From contig NZ_AUIE01000008.1 of assembly GCF_000423545.1 (NCBI RefSeq), positions 169,223-233,222 of the forward strand: a DNA stretch of 64,000 nucleotides, given 5' to 3'. How positions within the stretch are numbered: the first letter of the stretch is position 1; each line of letters begins with the position of its first letter. The DNA comes from Metapseudomonas resinovorans DSM 21078 (GTDB taxonomy: Bacteria; Pseudomonadota; Gammaproteobacteria; Pseudomonadales; Pseudomonadaceae). The notes beneath the pieces are model-generated. The model did not search any database. It worked only from the letters and a program-made list of their open reading frames with translations, and had not been told where the DNA came from. This document shows positions 26,376 to 36,713 of this stretch, in pieces. A program made the position numbers and the translations under genes.

Positions 26376-26876
26376 TCAGCCGTCGAAGGCTTTCTTCAGG
26401 ACCGCGATATCCAGTTTTTTCATCTGCATCATTGCGGCGAAGGCGCGCTGGGAGCCTGCCGACTGCGAGTCTTCGAGCATCTTTATCATCGCAATGGGCA
26501 CCACCTGCCAGGACAGCCCGAAACGGTCCTTCAGCCAACCGCACTGCTGGGCGCTCGGGTCGCCTCCTGCGGAGAGTTTGTCCCAGTAGTGGTCCAGTTC
26601 CTCCTGATCGTCGCAGTGGATCTGGAACGACACCGCCTCGTTGAACGTGAATACCGGACCGCCATTGAGGGCGGTGAAGCGTTGGCCGTCCAGTTCGAAG
26701 TCCACGGTGAGTACCGATCCTGGCTCCTTGCCGTGGACATCCCGGCCGGCCTCACCGTAGCGGCTCATGGCGGTAATCCGTGAATTGGGAAAGATACCGA
26801 CATAGAAGTTGGCCGCCGCTTCTGCCTGGTCGTCGAACCATAGGCAGGGGACGATGGTGTGGATCCGTTTGCTCAT
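26376..26876 (-). CDS. VOC family PhnB-like protein
   Basis: The 166-residue protein has the PhnB/3-demethylubiquinone-methyltransferase-like fold: RIHTIVPCLWFDDQAEAAAN at the start, FNEAVSFQIHCDDQEELDHYW, and the end motif CGWLKDRFGLSWQVVP. These are vicinal-oxygen-chelate proteins of mostly unknown function despite their methyltransferase name. It lies between the pca promoter and a nitronate monooxygenase, on the same strand as both, without tight spacing. Confidence 0.8.
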   Translation of the reverse strand: MSKRIHTIVPCLWFDDQAEAAANFYVGIFPNSRITAMSRYGEAGRDVHGKEPGSVLTVDFELDGQRFTALNGGPVFTFNEAVSFQIHCDDQEELDHYWDKLSAGGDPSAQQCGWLKDRFGLSWQVVPIAMIKMLEDSQSAGSQRAFAAMMQMKKLDIAVLKKAFDG

Positions 26877-26959
26877 GGCGCACCTCCTGGTGGGTTGGAT
26901 GACGATAGTCGATCACCCCCTGGTCGTTTGGCCGCCCGACAGATCGACAAGGCGCCTCG

Positions 26960-28003
26960 CTACATCTCGTCCACCAGTACTTTCACCAGCTCCGCCGCCG
27001 GCATTTCCCGCGCCAGGGGCGCGCCCTGCCCGGCCCATTGCACGGCGAAGTCGTTGCAGCCCTTGGCGCTGGCCGCGGCGTGCAGCGCCTTGGCCGCGTC
27101 ATAGGTATTGGGGTAGTCCGGCAGGGCCGGCGCATCGGGCGTATCCAGGTCACTCCAGAGGCGGTTGACCATGCCACGCGCCGGGCGGCCGGAGATGGCC
27201 GCGGTGATACGCGTCTGGTGGGCGCGTTCGCTCTTCAGGGCAGCGCGGTAGGCGGTGTTGGCGGCCGACTCGGGGCACGGCACGAAGGCGGTGCCCAGTT
27301 GCGCCGCCTGGGCGCCGAGGGCCATGGCGGCCTTGATGCCCTGCCCGTCCATGATGCCGCCGGCGGCGATCACTGGCAGGCGGCTGCTCCGGGCGATGAG
27401 CCGCACCAGGGCCAGGGTGCCGATGCCGGCGTCGCCCTTCTCGGGTTCGAACACACCACGGTGGCCGCCCGCCTCTATGCCTTGGGCGACGATGGCATCC
27501 ACGCCGGCCGCTTCCACCAGGCGTGCCTCTTCGAGCGTGGTCGCACTGGCCAGCAGACGGATACCGGCGCCTTTCAGCGCATCGATCCAGTCCTGCGGCG
27601 GCAGGCCGAAATGGAAGCTGACCACGGCCGGGCGCTCATCCAGCAGCATCTGCGCCATTTCCGGGTCGTCGAGGAAACTCTTGTAGATCTCGCGGATGGC
27701 GGCCGGCGGTTCAGCGTCGAATTCGGCGAACAGCGGCCTGAGGTGCTCCAGCCAGGCGGCCTCGCGCTGGGCGTCGGCCACCGCCGGGCGGTGGCAGAAC
27801 AGATTGACGTTGAAGGGCCGGCTGGTCAGTTCGCGGGTTTGCGCCAACATGGCGCGGGCCTGCGCCGGGGTGCTGGCACCGATACCGATGGACCCCAGGG
27901 CGCCGGCATTGGAAACAGCCGCAGCCAGGGCCGGCGTAGAAACGCCCACCATGGGGGCCTGGATGATGGGGTGCTCGATGCCGAGCAATCGGGTGATGGA
28001 CAT
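26960..28003 (-). CDS. Nitronate monooxygenase
   Basis: A 347-residue FMN-dependent TIM barrel with NMO signatures: [20 protein letters not shown] at the N-terminus, [11 protein letters not shown] with the probable catalytic His, [20 protein letters not shown] for phosphate binding of FMN, and the [12 protein letters not shown] loop. It oxidises alkyl nitronates or, in close relatives, acts as an enoyl reductase. The start at 28003 (MSITRLLG) is preferred over 28039. It is divergent from a LysR gene across a perfect inverted repeat. Confidence 0.85.
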   Translation of the reverse strand: MSITRLLGIEHPIIQAPMVGVSTPALAAAVSNAGALGSIGIGASTPAQARAMLAQTRELTSRPFNVNLFCHRPAVADAQREAAWLEHLRPLFAEFDAEPPAAIREIYKSFLDDPEMAQMLLDERPAVVSFHFGLPPQDWIDALKGAGIRLLASATTLEEARLVEAAGVDAIVAQGIEAGGHRGVFEPEKGDAGIGTLALVRLIARSSRLPVIAAGGIMDGQGIKAAMALGAQAAQLGTAFVPCPESAANTAYRAALKSERAHQTRITAAISGRPARGMVNRLWSDLDTPDAPALPDYPNTYDAAKALHAAASAKGCNDFAVQWAGQGAPLAREMPAAELVKVLVDEM

Positions 28004-28042
28004 GAGGCAGCGACTCCGTACCGGTGAAAACCTGGCCAATCT

Positions 28043-28088
28043 ATCTCAAATAGAGAATACTTTTAAATATTCGTTCTCTATTTGAGAT
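28043..28088. promoter_or_regulatory. Perfect 15-bp inverted repeat between NMO and LysR genes
   Basis: ATCTCAAATAGAGAA (28043-28057) and TTCTCTATTTGAGAT (28074-28088) are exact inverses separated by 16 AT-rich bases. The repeat ends 9 nt before the lysR start and 40 nt from the NMO start. It is a strong candidate operator for the LysR protein or a dimeric repressor. Confidence 0.75.
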
Positions 28089-28096
28089 TTTAAAGC

Positions 28097-28972
28097 ATGG
28101 ACCTATCCAGCCTGGAGATATTCCGCGCGGTCGCCCTGGAGCACAGCGTCACCCGCGCGGCCCAGCGCTTGCACCGGGCGCAATCCAACGTCACCACGCG
28201 GATTCGCCAGCTGGAGGAAGAACTGGGCACCCCGCTCTTTCTTCGCGACGGCAAGCGCATGGCCCTCACCGATCGAGGGCAGGCATTTCTCGACTACAGC
28301 GAGCGCCTGCTGGCCCTGGCGGACGAGGCGCGCCAGGCGATGCACCCGCAACAGCCAAGTGGTCGATTGCGTCTGGGCAGCATGGAGAGCACCGCAGCCA
28401 GCCGCCTGCCCGGGCCACTGGCGCGCTTCCACGGGCAGTGCCCGCAGGTGGAGCTGGAGGTGAGCACCGGCACCAGCCAGGCACTGATGGAAGCCGTGCT
28501 CGCGCGGCGCCTGGACTGTGCGCTGGTGGCCTGGCCGCAAAGCAAAGTGCCATGGCGCGAGGAGGTTGCCGCCATGGCGCTGGAAGCCCGGCCGGTGTTC
28601 GAAGAAGAATTGCTGCTGGTACTCCCTGCCAGCCACCCGCAGGTCGCCGGCCCGGGGGACGTACAGGTGCGCGTGCTGGCTGGTTTCGCCGAGGGCTGCA
28701 CCTATCGGCAGATCGCCGAGAACTGGCTGTCTGCCGGAGGTCTCCCACTGCCGAAGGTGCAACAGGTGGGTTCCTACCACGCCATCCTCGCTTGCGTCGC
28801 CGCGGGCTCGTGCGTCGGTATCCTGCCCCGCTCGGTGCTGGAGCTGCAGCGCGAACCGCCTCTCCTGCGCCAGGTTCCGCTGATGCGCGTGGAAACCCTG
28901 CTGATCTGGCGCCGGGGATACGCGACGGCGTCCTTCGAGGCCTTCCGCAACGTACTGGCACCCTTCGGGTAA
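28097..28972 (+). CDS. LysR-family transcriptional regulator
   Basis: A 291-residue protein with the N-terminal LysR helix-turn-helix ([40 protein letters not shown]) and a periplasmic-binding-like effector domain. Such proteins commonly control the divergent gene and themselves. The divergent nitronate monooxygenase and the 15-bp inverted repeat between them make this pair a clear regulatory unit. The C-terminal half has the [10 protein letters not shown] and [20 protein letters not shown] segments of the PtxR/CrgA-like group. Confidence 0.88.
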   Translation: MDLSSLEIFRAVALEHSVTRAAQRLHRAQSNVTTRIRQLEEELGTPLFLRDGKRMALTDRGQAFLDYSERLLALADEARQAMHPQQPSGRLRLGSMESTAASRLPGPLARFHGQCPQVELEVSTGTSQALMEAVLARRLDCALVAWPQSKVPWREEVAAMALEARPVFEEELLLVLPASHPQVAGPGDVQVRVLAGFAEGCTYRQIAENWLSAGGLPLPKVQQVGSYHAILACVAAGSCVGILPRSVLELQREPPLLRQVPLMRVETLLIWRRGYATASFEAFRNVLAPFG

Positions 28973-28981
28973 CGGCCGCTG

Positions 28982-29006
28982 GCTGACCTGACGCCGTCCT
29001 GCAGGT
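28982..29006. terminator. Possible hairpin between convergent lysR and ADH genes
   Basis: TGACCTG and CAGGTCA pair across an 11-nt loop in the 41-nt gap between convergent genes. No U-run is present, so this is weak. Confidence 0.35.
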
Positions 29007-29013
29007 CAAGGGT

Positions 29014-30183
29014 TCACAGACGGCCGTGCAAAGCCTTCTCGAATATCTGGCTGTAGGTCCTGGCGTCGTACTGGACCGGATTGGTGCCTGCCGACGGATC
29101 GACTTCAGCCATGCGTCCGACCTGCTCTATGCGTGCGTCGTCAATGCCGATTTCCCCCAGGCTGTGGGGGATGTCCAGTTCGCCGCGCAGATTCACCACC
29201 CAATCCAGCACCCCGGCGAATCCGGCCTTGGGCAATCCGAGGTAACGCGCCAGCCGCGCCATCGGGCCTTCGATGTGGGCGCGGTTCGCCTGTAGCACAT
29301 AGGGCATCAGCACGGCATTGAGTAATCCGTGGTGGGCGTCGTACAGCGCCCCGAGGGGATGGGCCAGGGCATGCATGGCACCGAGGCCACGCTGGAAGGC
29401 GGTGGCCCCCATGCTGGAGGCCACCAGCATCTGCAATCGGGCCTCGATGTCGTGGCCTTTGGCGCTGGCGCGCGGCAGGTAGTCCTTGACCAGTCGCATG
29501 CCTTCCAGGGCAATGCCTTCGGCCATGGGGTGATAGAGCGGTGAACAGTAGGCTTCCAGGCTGTGGGACAACGCATCCATGCCGGTGGCGGCGGTGATCT
29601 TCGGTGGCAGGCCGACGGTGAGTTCCGGGTCGAGGATGACGATGGCCGGCAGCATCCGGGCGTGGAAGATGATGCGTTTGATGTGCACCTGGTCGTCGGT
29701 GATGACCGCTGCGCGCCCCACTTCCGAACCGGTGCCGGCCGTGGTGGGTACGGCAACCACCGGGGCCATGCCGGCGACGTTGACCCGCGAGGCGTTGTCA
29801 CCGATGTCTTCAAAATCCCAGAGCGGGCGATCCTGCCCCACCATCAGGGCGATGGCCTTGCCGGCATCCAGCGCCGAGCCGCCGCCAAAGGCGATCACCC
29901 CGTCATGGCCACCGGCCTTGAAGGCCGCTACGCCATCCATCACGTTCGGCCCGGTCGGGTTGCCCTTGATCTGATGGAACAGCCCGGCACCCAGCCCTGC
30001 ATCTCGGCACTGGCGCAGGGCCGCGTCGATCATCGGCAGTGCGGCAAGACCGGGATCGGTGACCAGCAGCGGCGACTGCATGCCGAGTTCGCGACAGGCG
30101 GTGTTCAGCTCGGCGATGCGGCCCACGCCGACACGCACCGAAGTCGGGTAGTTCCAGTTCATGCGGAAGTGGCTAGAGTCCAT
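29014..30183 (-). CDS. Iron-containing alcohol dehydrogenase
   Basis: A 389-residue group III dehydrogenase. NAD site GVIAFGGGSALDAGKAIAL, the family motif PTTAGTGSEVGRAAVI, and metal-binding histidines in GMDALSHSLEAY, HALAHPLGALYDAHHG are all present. It oxidises an alcohol to an aldehyde or the reverse. ATG 30183 starts 8 nt after the aldehyde dehydrogenase stop, so the pair forms an alcohol-to-acid oxidation cassette behind a TRAP importer. Confidence 0.87.
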   Translation of the reverse strand: MDSSHFRMNWNYPTSVRVGVGRIAELNTACRELGMQSPLLVTDPGLAALPMIDAALRQCRDAGLGAGLFHQIKGNPTGPNVMDGVAAFKAGGHDGVIAFGGGSALDAGKAIALMVGQDRPLWDFEDIGDNASRVNVAGMAPVVAVPTTAGTGSEVGRAAVITDDQVHIKRIIFHARMLPAIVILDPELTVGLPPKITAATGMDALSHSLEAYCSPLYHPMAEGIALEGMRLVKDYLPRASAKGHDIEARLQMLVASSMGATAFQRGLGAMHALAHPLGALYDAHHGLLNAVLMPYVLQANRAHIEGPMARLARYLGLPKAGFAGVLDWVVNLRGELDIPHSLGEIGIDDARIEQVGRMAEVDPSAGTNPVQYDARTYSQIFEKALHGRL

Positions 30184-30191
30184 GGCACGCC

Positions 30192-31580
30192 TCACAGGCT
30201 GGTCTTGAAGTGGAAGGACTTGGGTCGAGTCAGATGCTCGTAACCCACCCGCGACAGCGTGCAACCACGCCCGGATTGCTTGACGCCGGTCCAGGCCAAG
30301 GCCGGGTCCAGGTAGTCGCAACGGTTGAGGAAGACGGTGCCGGCCTCGACCCGATCGGCCAGCGCGAGGGCGCTGGCTTCGTCCTGGCTGAAGATCGCGG
30401 CGGTCAGGCCGTAGGGGCTGTCGTTCATCAGTGCCAGCGCCTCCTCATCGTCACGCACTTTCTGGATCCCCACCACCGGACCGAAGGACTCTTCGCTCAT
30501 AACGCGCATGCCGTGATGCACATTGGTCAGCACCTGCGGTGCCAGGTAAGCGCTGCCGGCGCTATCCAGGGCGAATGTCGACGGGTCCAGATGGGCCCTT
30601 GCGCCCTGCCCCACGGCGTCGCGGATCTGCGCCCGCACGAACTCCGCCGCCTCGGGGCGCACCAGCGGGCCCAGAGTGGTTTCGGGATCGTCGGGGCGAC
30701 CCAGGCGGTATTGCCCAACCAGCTCCACAGCCTGCTCGACGAATGCGTCATAGCGATCGGCGTGCACGTAGATACGTTCGATGCCGCAGCAGGACTGGCC
30801 GGAATTGAAGAAGGCCCCGTCGATGGCGGTTTCCACGGCGTGGCCGAGGTTGGCGTCGGCTCGAACATAGGCTGGGTCCTTGCCGCCCAGCTCCAGCCCG
30901 GAACTGATGAAGCGCCCGGCAATGGCACGTTCGACCATGGCGCCGCCCGCCACGGAGCCGGTAAAGGCCACGTGACGAACCGGCTCGGCCTGGATCAGCC
31001 GCTCCGTGTCGCTGTGGCTGAGGTGCAGATACTGCAACACGCCTGGCGGCAAGCCCGCCTCGACGAAGGCTTCGACCATGCGTTCGGCGCACAGCGGGGT
31101 CTGCGCGGAATGCCTGAGCAGCACGCAGTTGCCCGCCAGCAAGGCCGGCACCACGGCATTCACCGCCGTCAGGTAGGGGTAGTTCCAAGGCGCAATGACA
31201 AACGCCAGGCCCAAAGGCTCGCGGCGGATCAACCGGGTAAAGCCGGGCTTGTCTGGCAGATGGATATCCGCCAGCGCCTCTTCGGCGATATCCGCCATGT
31301 AGCTGGCGCGCTCGACGAATCCGCGAATCTCCCCCGGCGCATAGCGGATGGGCCGGCCCATCATCCAGCAGAGCTCCTCGGCCAGTTGTGCCTCACGGGC
31401 GGCGAAGGCCCCGATGGCGCGACGGACAAGGGCGACACGTCCGGCCACCGGCGTGCTCTTCCAGGCCCCGCGCACCGACTCCGCGCGTTCCAACGCGGCA
31501 ACGACCTCGGCTGGCGTGGCCAGCGGGCGCTCGACGTAGACCGAGCCATCCACCGGCGATACGCAACGCAACAGGTTCAT
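30192..31580 (-). CDS. NAD(P)-dependent aldehyde dehydrogenase
   Basis: A 462-residue ALDH with catalytic Cys264 in NSGQSCCGIERI, general base Glu230 in SGLELGGKDPAYV, and the cofactor motif VAFTGSVAGGAMVE. The C-terminal EESFGPVVGIQ motif is present. The length is slightly short but complete. It follows the TRAP solute receptor gene by 58 nt and precedes an iron alcohol dehydrogenase. The likely substrate is the aldehyde made by that partner, then released as an acid. Confidence 0.88.
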   Translation of the reverse strand: MNLLRCVSPVDGSVYVERPLATPAEVVAALERAESVRGAWKSTPVAGRVALVRRAIGAFAAREAQLAEELCWMMGRPIRYAPGEIRGFVERASYMADIAEEALADIHLPDKPGFTRLIRREPLGLAFVIAPWNYPYLTAVNAVVPALLAGNCVLLRHSAQTPLCAERMVEAFVEAGLPPGVLQYLHLSHSDTERLIQAEPVRHVAFTGSVAGGAMVERAIAGRFISSGLELGGKDPAYVRADANLGHAVETAIDGAFFNSGQSCCGIERIYVHADRYDAFVEQAVELVGQYRLGRPDDPETTLGPLVRPEAAEFVRAQIRDAVGQGARAHLDPSTFALDSAGSAYLAPQVLTNVHHGMRVMSEESFGPVVGIQKVRDDEEALALMNDSPYGLTAAIFSQDEASALALADRVEAGTVFLNRCDYLDPALAWTGVKQSGRGCTLSRVGYEHLTRPKSFHFKTSL

Positions 31581-31638
31581 GACAACTCCTTCTGGTCAGG
31601 TGCCCGGTCCGGCCTCACCGCCGGACCGGGCCACAGCT

Positions 31639-32691
31639 TCAGTAGCGGTACGGTGGGCCGGCCTTGGTCATCAGGGCGTTGTACTGCTTGAAGATCTCGA
31701 CGACCTTGGCGCAACGCGGGCTGGTCTTGGCGATCTCGTCCCAGAACTTATGCGCCTCATCTTCGACCGTTTTCCATTCCTCGTCTGGGATGGACGTGAG
31801 CTGCAACTTGGTGCCTTCCACCCGCAGCTTGGCTTCGCCGCCCCAGTACCAGTGCTGGCGGTAATAGTGGGAGCTGTCCATGCACAGTCGGAACAGCGTC
31901 TTGAGGTGCTCGGGAACTTCGGCCCAGCGCTCGGAGTTGGCGAAGTAGGAACCGATCCAGGCACCTGAGATGTTGTTGGTGAGGAAGTACTTGGTGACGT
32001 TGGCCCAACCCACCGTGTAGTCCTCGGTGATGCCGGACCAGGCGATGCCATCGAGCTCGCCGGTCTGCACCGCCACTTCCACATCCTCCCAGGGCAGCGT
32101 CACAGGTATCACGCCGAAACGCGCGAGGAACTTGCCCGCCGTCGGGAAGGTGAACACCCGCTTGCCCTTGAGATCAGCGAGGCTGCGGATAGGTTGTACC
32201 GTGGCGAAGTTGCACGGGTCCCAGGAACCGGCACCCAGCCAGGTAACGCCCTTCACTTCGCCATAGGCTTCTTCCCAGATCTTGTTCAGGCCCCATTGAT
32301 GAAAAAGCGTGGGGACATCCAGGCTGTAGCGGGTAGCAAAGGGGAAGTAGCCACCGAATACCGCTACGTCCACGGGGGCGGCGATGGAGTCATCGTCACT
32401 CTGCACTGCGTCGATGGTGCCCTTCTGCATGGCGCGGAACAGTTCACCCGTGGGTACGAGCTGATCGGCAAAATAGAGCTGGATCTCCATCTCGCCGTTG
32501 GCGGCTTTGTTGAACGCCTCGATCGACGGTTTGATCACGTGTTCGGCCAGGGCGGGCCCGGCGTAGGTCTGCAGGCGCCAGGTGATTTTCTTGCCGGACT
32601 GGGCATGCACGAACGGTGCGCCGAGCGTCGTGGCGCCCACCGCGCCGGTGGCGACGGCGGCGCCTTTGAGAAACGTACGTCTGGTACTCAT
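31639..32691 (-). CDS. TRAP transporter substrate-binding protein (DctP family)
   Basis: A 350-residue periplasmic receptor with a Tat-type leader (STRRTFLKGAAVATGAVGAT, Ala-x-Ala cleavage near VHAQ). The body has the family features WRLQTYAGPALAEHVIKPS, the ligand-binding Arg region LADLKGKRVFTFPTAGKFLA and VAVQTGELDGIAWSG. The Tat leader suggests folding before export. It resembles receptors for alpha-keto acids, lactate or mannitol-type ligands, but the ligand is not decidable here. Start chosen at the Tat motif. Confidence 0.87.
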   Translation of the reverse strand: MSTRRTFLKGAAVATGAVGATTLGAPFVHAQSGKKITWRLQTYAGPALAEHVIKPSIEAFNKAANGEMEIQLYFADQLVPTGELFRAMQKGTIDAVQSDDDSIAAPVDVAVFGGYFPFATRYSLDVPTLFHQWGLNKIWEEAYGEVKGVTWLGAGSWDPCNFATVQPIRSLADLKGKRVFTFPTAGKFLARFGVIPVTLPWEDVEVAVQTGELDGIAWSGITEDYTVGWANVTKYFLTNNISGAWIGSYFANSERWAEVPEHLKTLFRLCMDSSHYYRQHWYWGGEAKLRVEGTKLQLTSIPDEEWKTVEDEAHKFWDEIAKTSPRCAKVVEIFKQYNALMTKAGPPYRY

Positions 32692-32851
32692 GCGGTTACC
32701 TCCTGGAGAGTGGAAGGGGGTGCCTGGCACCCGCCCAACCCAGCGCCGCCGGGGGCGGCGCAGCTTCTCAGGTCGGCATGAGACCCTTCACTTCAACTTC
32801 ATGTCCGTCACGCCAGGAACTGCTGCTGGTCGTGCTGCCGGTCCTGACAAT

Positions 32852-34183
32852 TCATTGTCCCGCGCCGTAGTGCCACCGGGGCAGCCAGAGGGCGATGTCG
32901 GGGAAGATCATTACCAGCGCCAGGGTGACGATCATCACGATCACGAAGGGGCCCACGGAGACATAGATGTCCCTCAAGGTCACTTCCGGCGGCGCCATTG
33001 CTCGCATCAGAAACAGGTTGTAGCCAAAGGGTGGCGTCATGTAGGCCATCTGGCAGGTGATGGTGTAGAGCACGCCGTACCAGACCAGGTCAAAGCCCAG
33101 CGCGCCCACCAGCGGCACATAAAGCGGTGCGACGATCACCAGCATGGCAGTGTCATCGAGGAACATGCCCATGATGATGAAGGACAGTTGCATCAGGATA
33201 AGGATATGCCAGGGACCCAAGCCCATCTGCTCAACGAACAGCCCTTCGATGGCCTTGACCGCACCGAGACCGTCGAACACCGCTCCGAAGCACAGCGCCG
33301 CAAGGATGATCCACATGAACATGCAAGTGATGCCCAGCGTCTTGCGCAGGGTTTCCTCCATCACCTGTCGGGTCAGACGCCCCTGGATCAGCGCCGCCAG
33401 GGTTGCGCCCAGAGCCCCAACGGCGGAACTTTCCACCAGGCTGGTGTAGCCCAGCAGGAACAGCCCGGTCATGGTCAGGAAGATGAACAGCGGCACCAAC
33501 CCTGCGCGTAGCAGGCGAATGCGCTCACCCCAGGTGATCTGCTCACGCTCCTCACGACTCAGCGGTGGCCCGAGCTGCGGTTGCAGGCGACAGCGGATGA
33601 CGATGTAGAGGATGAAGAGCGCCGCCATCAGCAGGCCGGGAAACACACCCGCCAGCCACAACTGACCCACGGGTTGGCGGGCGATCATGCCGTAGAGCAC
33701 CAGCACGACACTGGGGGGAATCAGGATGCCGAGGGTACTGCCCGCCTGAATCACGCCGGTGACCATAATCTTGTCGTAGCCCCGTCGGAGGAGCTCTGGC
33801 ATGGCGATGGTGGCGCCAATGGCCATGCCCGCGACGCTGAGACCATTCATGGCCGCGATCACCACCATCAGGAAAATCGTGCCGATGGCCAGTCCGCCGT
33901 GCAGTGGTCCCATCCAGACGTGGAACATGCGGTAGAGGTCGTCGGCAATGCGCGACTCGGAAAGCATGTAGCCCATGAACACGAACATCGGCAGGGTCAG
34001 CAGCGGGTACCACTTCATCAGCTTCATGGCCGCACTGAAGGCCATCTCCGAGCCGCCATCGCCCCATAGCAACAGCGAGGCCGCAGCAGCGACGAAGCCG
34101 ATGGCACCGAACACCCGCTTGCCGGTAAGCAGGAGCAGCATCATCGAACTGAACATCAGCAGTGCGATGAGCTCGTAGCTCAT
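32852..34183 (-). CDS. TRAP transporter large permease (DctM)
   Basis: A 443-residue inner-membrane protein with about 12 helices. Family motifs include LPMFVFMGYMLSESRIADDL, AMNGLSVAGMAIGATIAMPE, GSTLGILIPPSVVLVLYG and the C-terminal MTPPFGYNLFLMRAMAP. ATG 34183 overlaps the stop of the small permease gene. Longer in-frame starts run back through that gene and are rejected. Confidence 0.9.
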   Translation of the reverse strand: MSYELIALLMFSSMMLLLLTGKRVFGAIGFVAAAASLLLWGDGGSEMAFSAAMKLMKWYPLLTLPMFVFMGYMLSESRIADDLYRMFHVWMGPLHGGLAIGTIFLMVVIAAMNGLSVAGMAIGATIAMPELLRRGYDKIMVTGVIQAGSTLGILIPPSVVLVLYGMIARQPVGQLWLAGVFPGLLMAALFILYIVIRCRLQPQLGPPLSREEREQITWGERIRLLRAGLVPLFIFLTMTGLFLLGYTSLVESSAVGALGATLAALIQGRLTRQVMEETLRKTLGITCMFMWIILAALCFGAVFDGLGAVKAIEGLFVEQMGLGPWHILILMQLSFIIMGMFLDDTAMLVIVAPLYVPLVGALGFDLVWYGVLYTITCQMAYMTPPFGYNLFLMRAMAPPEVTLRDIYVSVGPFVIVMIVTLALVMIFPDIALWLPRWHYGAGQ

Positions 34184-34689
34184 GGAAGCTCCTTGCCCAG
34201 GATCACGGCCAGGTCGCGGAAGAAGTTGGCGATGGCCTGCAGCAGCATCAACAAGATGCCGAACGTCATCACCACCTTGATTGGCGCCATCTGCGGTGAC
34301 CAGGACGAGTAGCTGGTTTCCTTGTACTCCAGGGCGTACTGGGTCGAAGAGATGCCACCGTAAAGCAGCAACGCCAGGTAGAAGAGCAGAAATCCCACCG
34401 TGAGCGCATCGAGGACGGCCTGCGTCCGAGGGCTGAAACGTCCGTAGATCAGGTCCATGCGCACATGGGCGTCGAGCTGCATGGAATACGCGCCGCCCAG
34501 CAGGAAATAGGCGACCATCAGGAACTGGGCCGACTCCAGGGTCCAGATCGACGGCGTGAAGAAGGTCTTGGAAGTCGACGAATACAGGAGGACGGCCAGC
34601 ATCACGAAAATCAGGTACATGGCGAAGCGGCCAACCACACGGTTGAACCATTCCACTCCCCTGACATAGGCGCCTATGGCATTGAACAT
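34180..34689 (-). CDS. TRAP transporter small permease (DctQ)
   Basis: A 169-residue four-helix membrane protein with the DctQ pattern FVMLAVLLYSSTSKTFFTPS, a second segment FLMVAYFLLGGAYSMQLDAH, then the loop VRMDLIYGRFSPRTQAVLDA. It pairs with the large permease to move solute with Na+ or H+. First gene of the five-gene operon dctQ-dctM-dctP-ALDH-ADH. No regulator gene is adjacent. Confidence 0.88.
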   Translation of the reverse strand: MFNAIGAYVRGVEWFNRVVGRFAMYLIFVMLAVLLYSSTSKTFFTPSIWTLESAQFLMVAYFLLGGAYSMQLDAHVRMDLIYGRFSPRTQAVLDALTVGFLLFYLALLLYGGISSTQYALEYKETSYSSWSPQMAPIKVVMTFGILLMLLQAIANFFRDLAVILGKELP

Positions 34690-34759
34690 GCCGCGAATCC
34701 CGCAAGAGTTGCCGTCTTCCGAAACTCTAGCCGATGGCCGGAGAATGCCAAGGCGCCGA

Positions 34760-34784
34760 CACCCTGCACGTTGCGTACAGGGTG
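34760..34784. terminator. Hairpin downstream of the dienelactone hydrolase gene
   Basis: CACCCTG and CAGGGTG pair across an 11-nt loop, 13 nt after the hydrolase stop on the minus strand. It may end that transcript; a U-run is lacking. Confidence 0.4.
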
Positions 34785-34797
34785 CATCAACCGAGCA

Positions 34798-35607
34798 TCA
34801 AGGTTGCGCGAAGGCTTCCTTGAACAGTTCCTGCATATCGTTCCAGGAGTTTTCGTCGGCGACTTTGCTGTAGCCCAGGTCAGGCCCCTTCTCGCTGCCA
34901 TGCCCGGCATGACTGAGTCGATCGGCGTCCGGATTGGTGAAGCTGTGTTTGGCGTTGGGTTGGACGACGACACGGTAATCGGCCTTGGCGTTGTCGAACT
35001 CCTCCTTGAACGAATTGACCGAAGCCATAGGCACCAAGGTGTCCTTCTCACCATGCTCCACCAGCACCTTGGCCTTGATGTCGCCCGGCTTGGCCGCCGA
35101 GGTGGCGGCCAGCACGCCGTGGAAACTCACTACCGCCGCCAGGGGCACACCCGCGCGGGCCATGTCCAGCACCACCTTGCCACCGAAGCAGTAGCCGATT
35201 GCGGCCAGCTTGCTGGCGTCGGTCTGGGGCTGCGCCTTGAGCAGATCGAGTCCGGCAAGGAAGCGCGCCTTGGCCGCCGGCGCGCTGGCCAGGGCTGCTT
35301 CCATGAAGCCCTGGGCATCGGCCGGATGCTCGGTGTTCTTGCCATCGCCGTACATATCGATCGCCAGTGCGCTGTAGCCCAAGGCAGCGAGGTCACGGGC
35401 GCGGCGCTTGGCGTAGTCATTGAGGCCCCACCATTCGTGGACTACCACCACACCCGGACGCTTGCCGGCGATGGCATCGTCGTAGGCGTAATAGCCGATC
35501 AGGGCGGTACCGTCCGGGCCCTTGTACGGGATTTCACGGGTCTTGATCTCGGCCTGGGCAAGACCGATTCCCAAGAGCAGTGCAAACAGAAGCGCGATCC
35601 TGGACAT
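34798..35607 (-). CDS. Secreted dienelactone hydrolase family protein
   Basis: A 269-residue alpha/beta hydrolase with a Sec signal (RIALLFALLLGIGLAQA, cleaved near residue 20). The catalytic triad is Cys in IGYCFGGKVVLD, Asp in HGEKDTLVP and His in NAKHSFTNP; VVVVHEWWGLNDYAKRRA is the family oxyanion region. Classical DLH opens dienelactones in the cytoplasm; this exported form probably acts in the periplasm on an unknown ester or lactone. ATG 35607 gives a well-formed signal peptide. Confidence 0.85.
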   Translation of the reverse strand: MSRIALLFALLLGIGLAQAEIKTREIPYKGPDGTALIGYYAYDDAIAGKRPGVVVVHEWWGLNDYAKRRARDLAALGYSALAIDMYGDGKNTEHPADAQGFMEAALASAPAAKARFLAGLDLLKAQPQTDASKLAAIGYCFGGKVVLDMARAGVPLAAVVSFHGVLAATSAAKPGDIKAKVLVEHGEKDTLVPMASVNSFKEEFDNAKADYRVVVQPNAKHSFTNPDADRLSHAGHGSEKGPDLGYSKVADENSWNDMQELFKEAFAQP

Positions 35608-35698
35608 GCTGTATTCCTCCAACCTGAAATGGACTCGGGCGATTGCATCCAGTGTCGCGGGTTTAGCGGATTTCGCCAGCGATTGAGAATGAAAAGCC

Positions 35699-36707
<1,009 letters not shown>

Positions 36708-36713
36708 TCAGGG

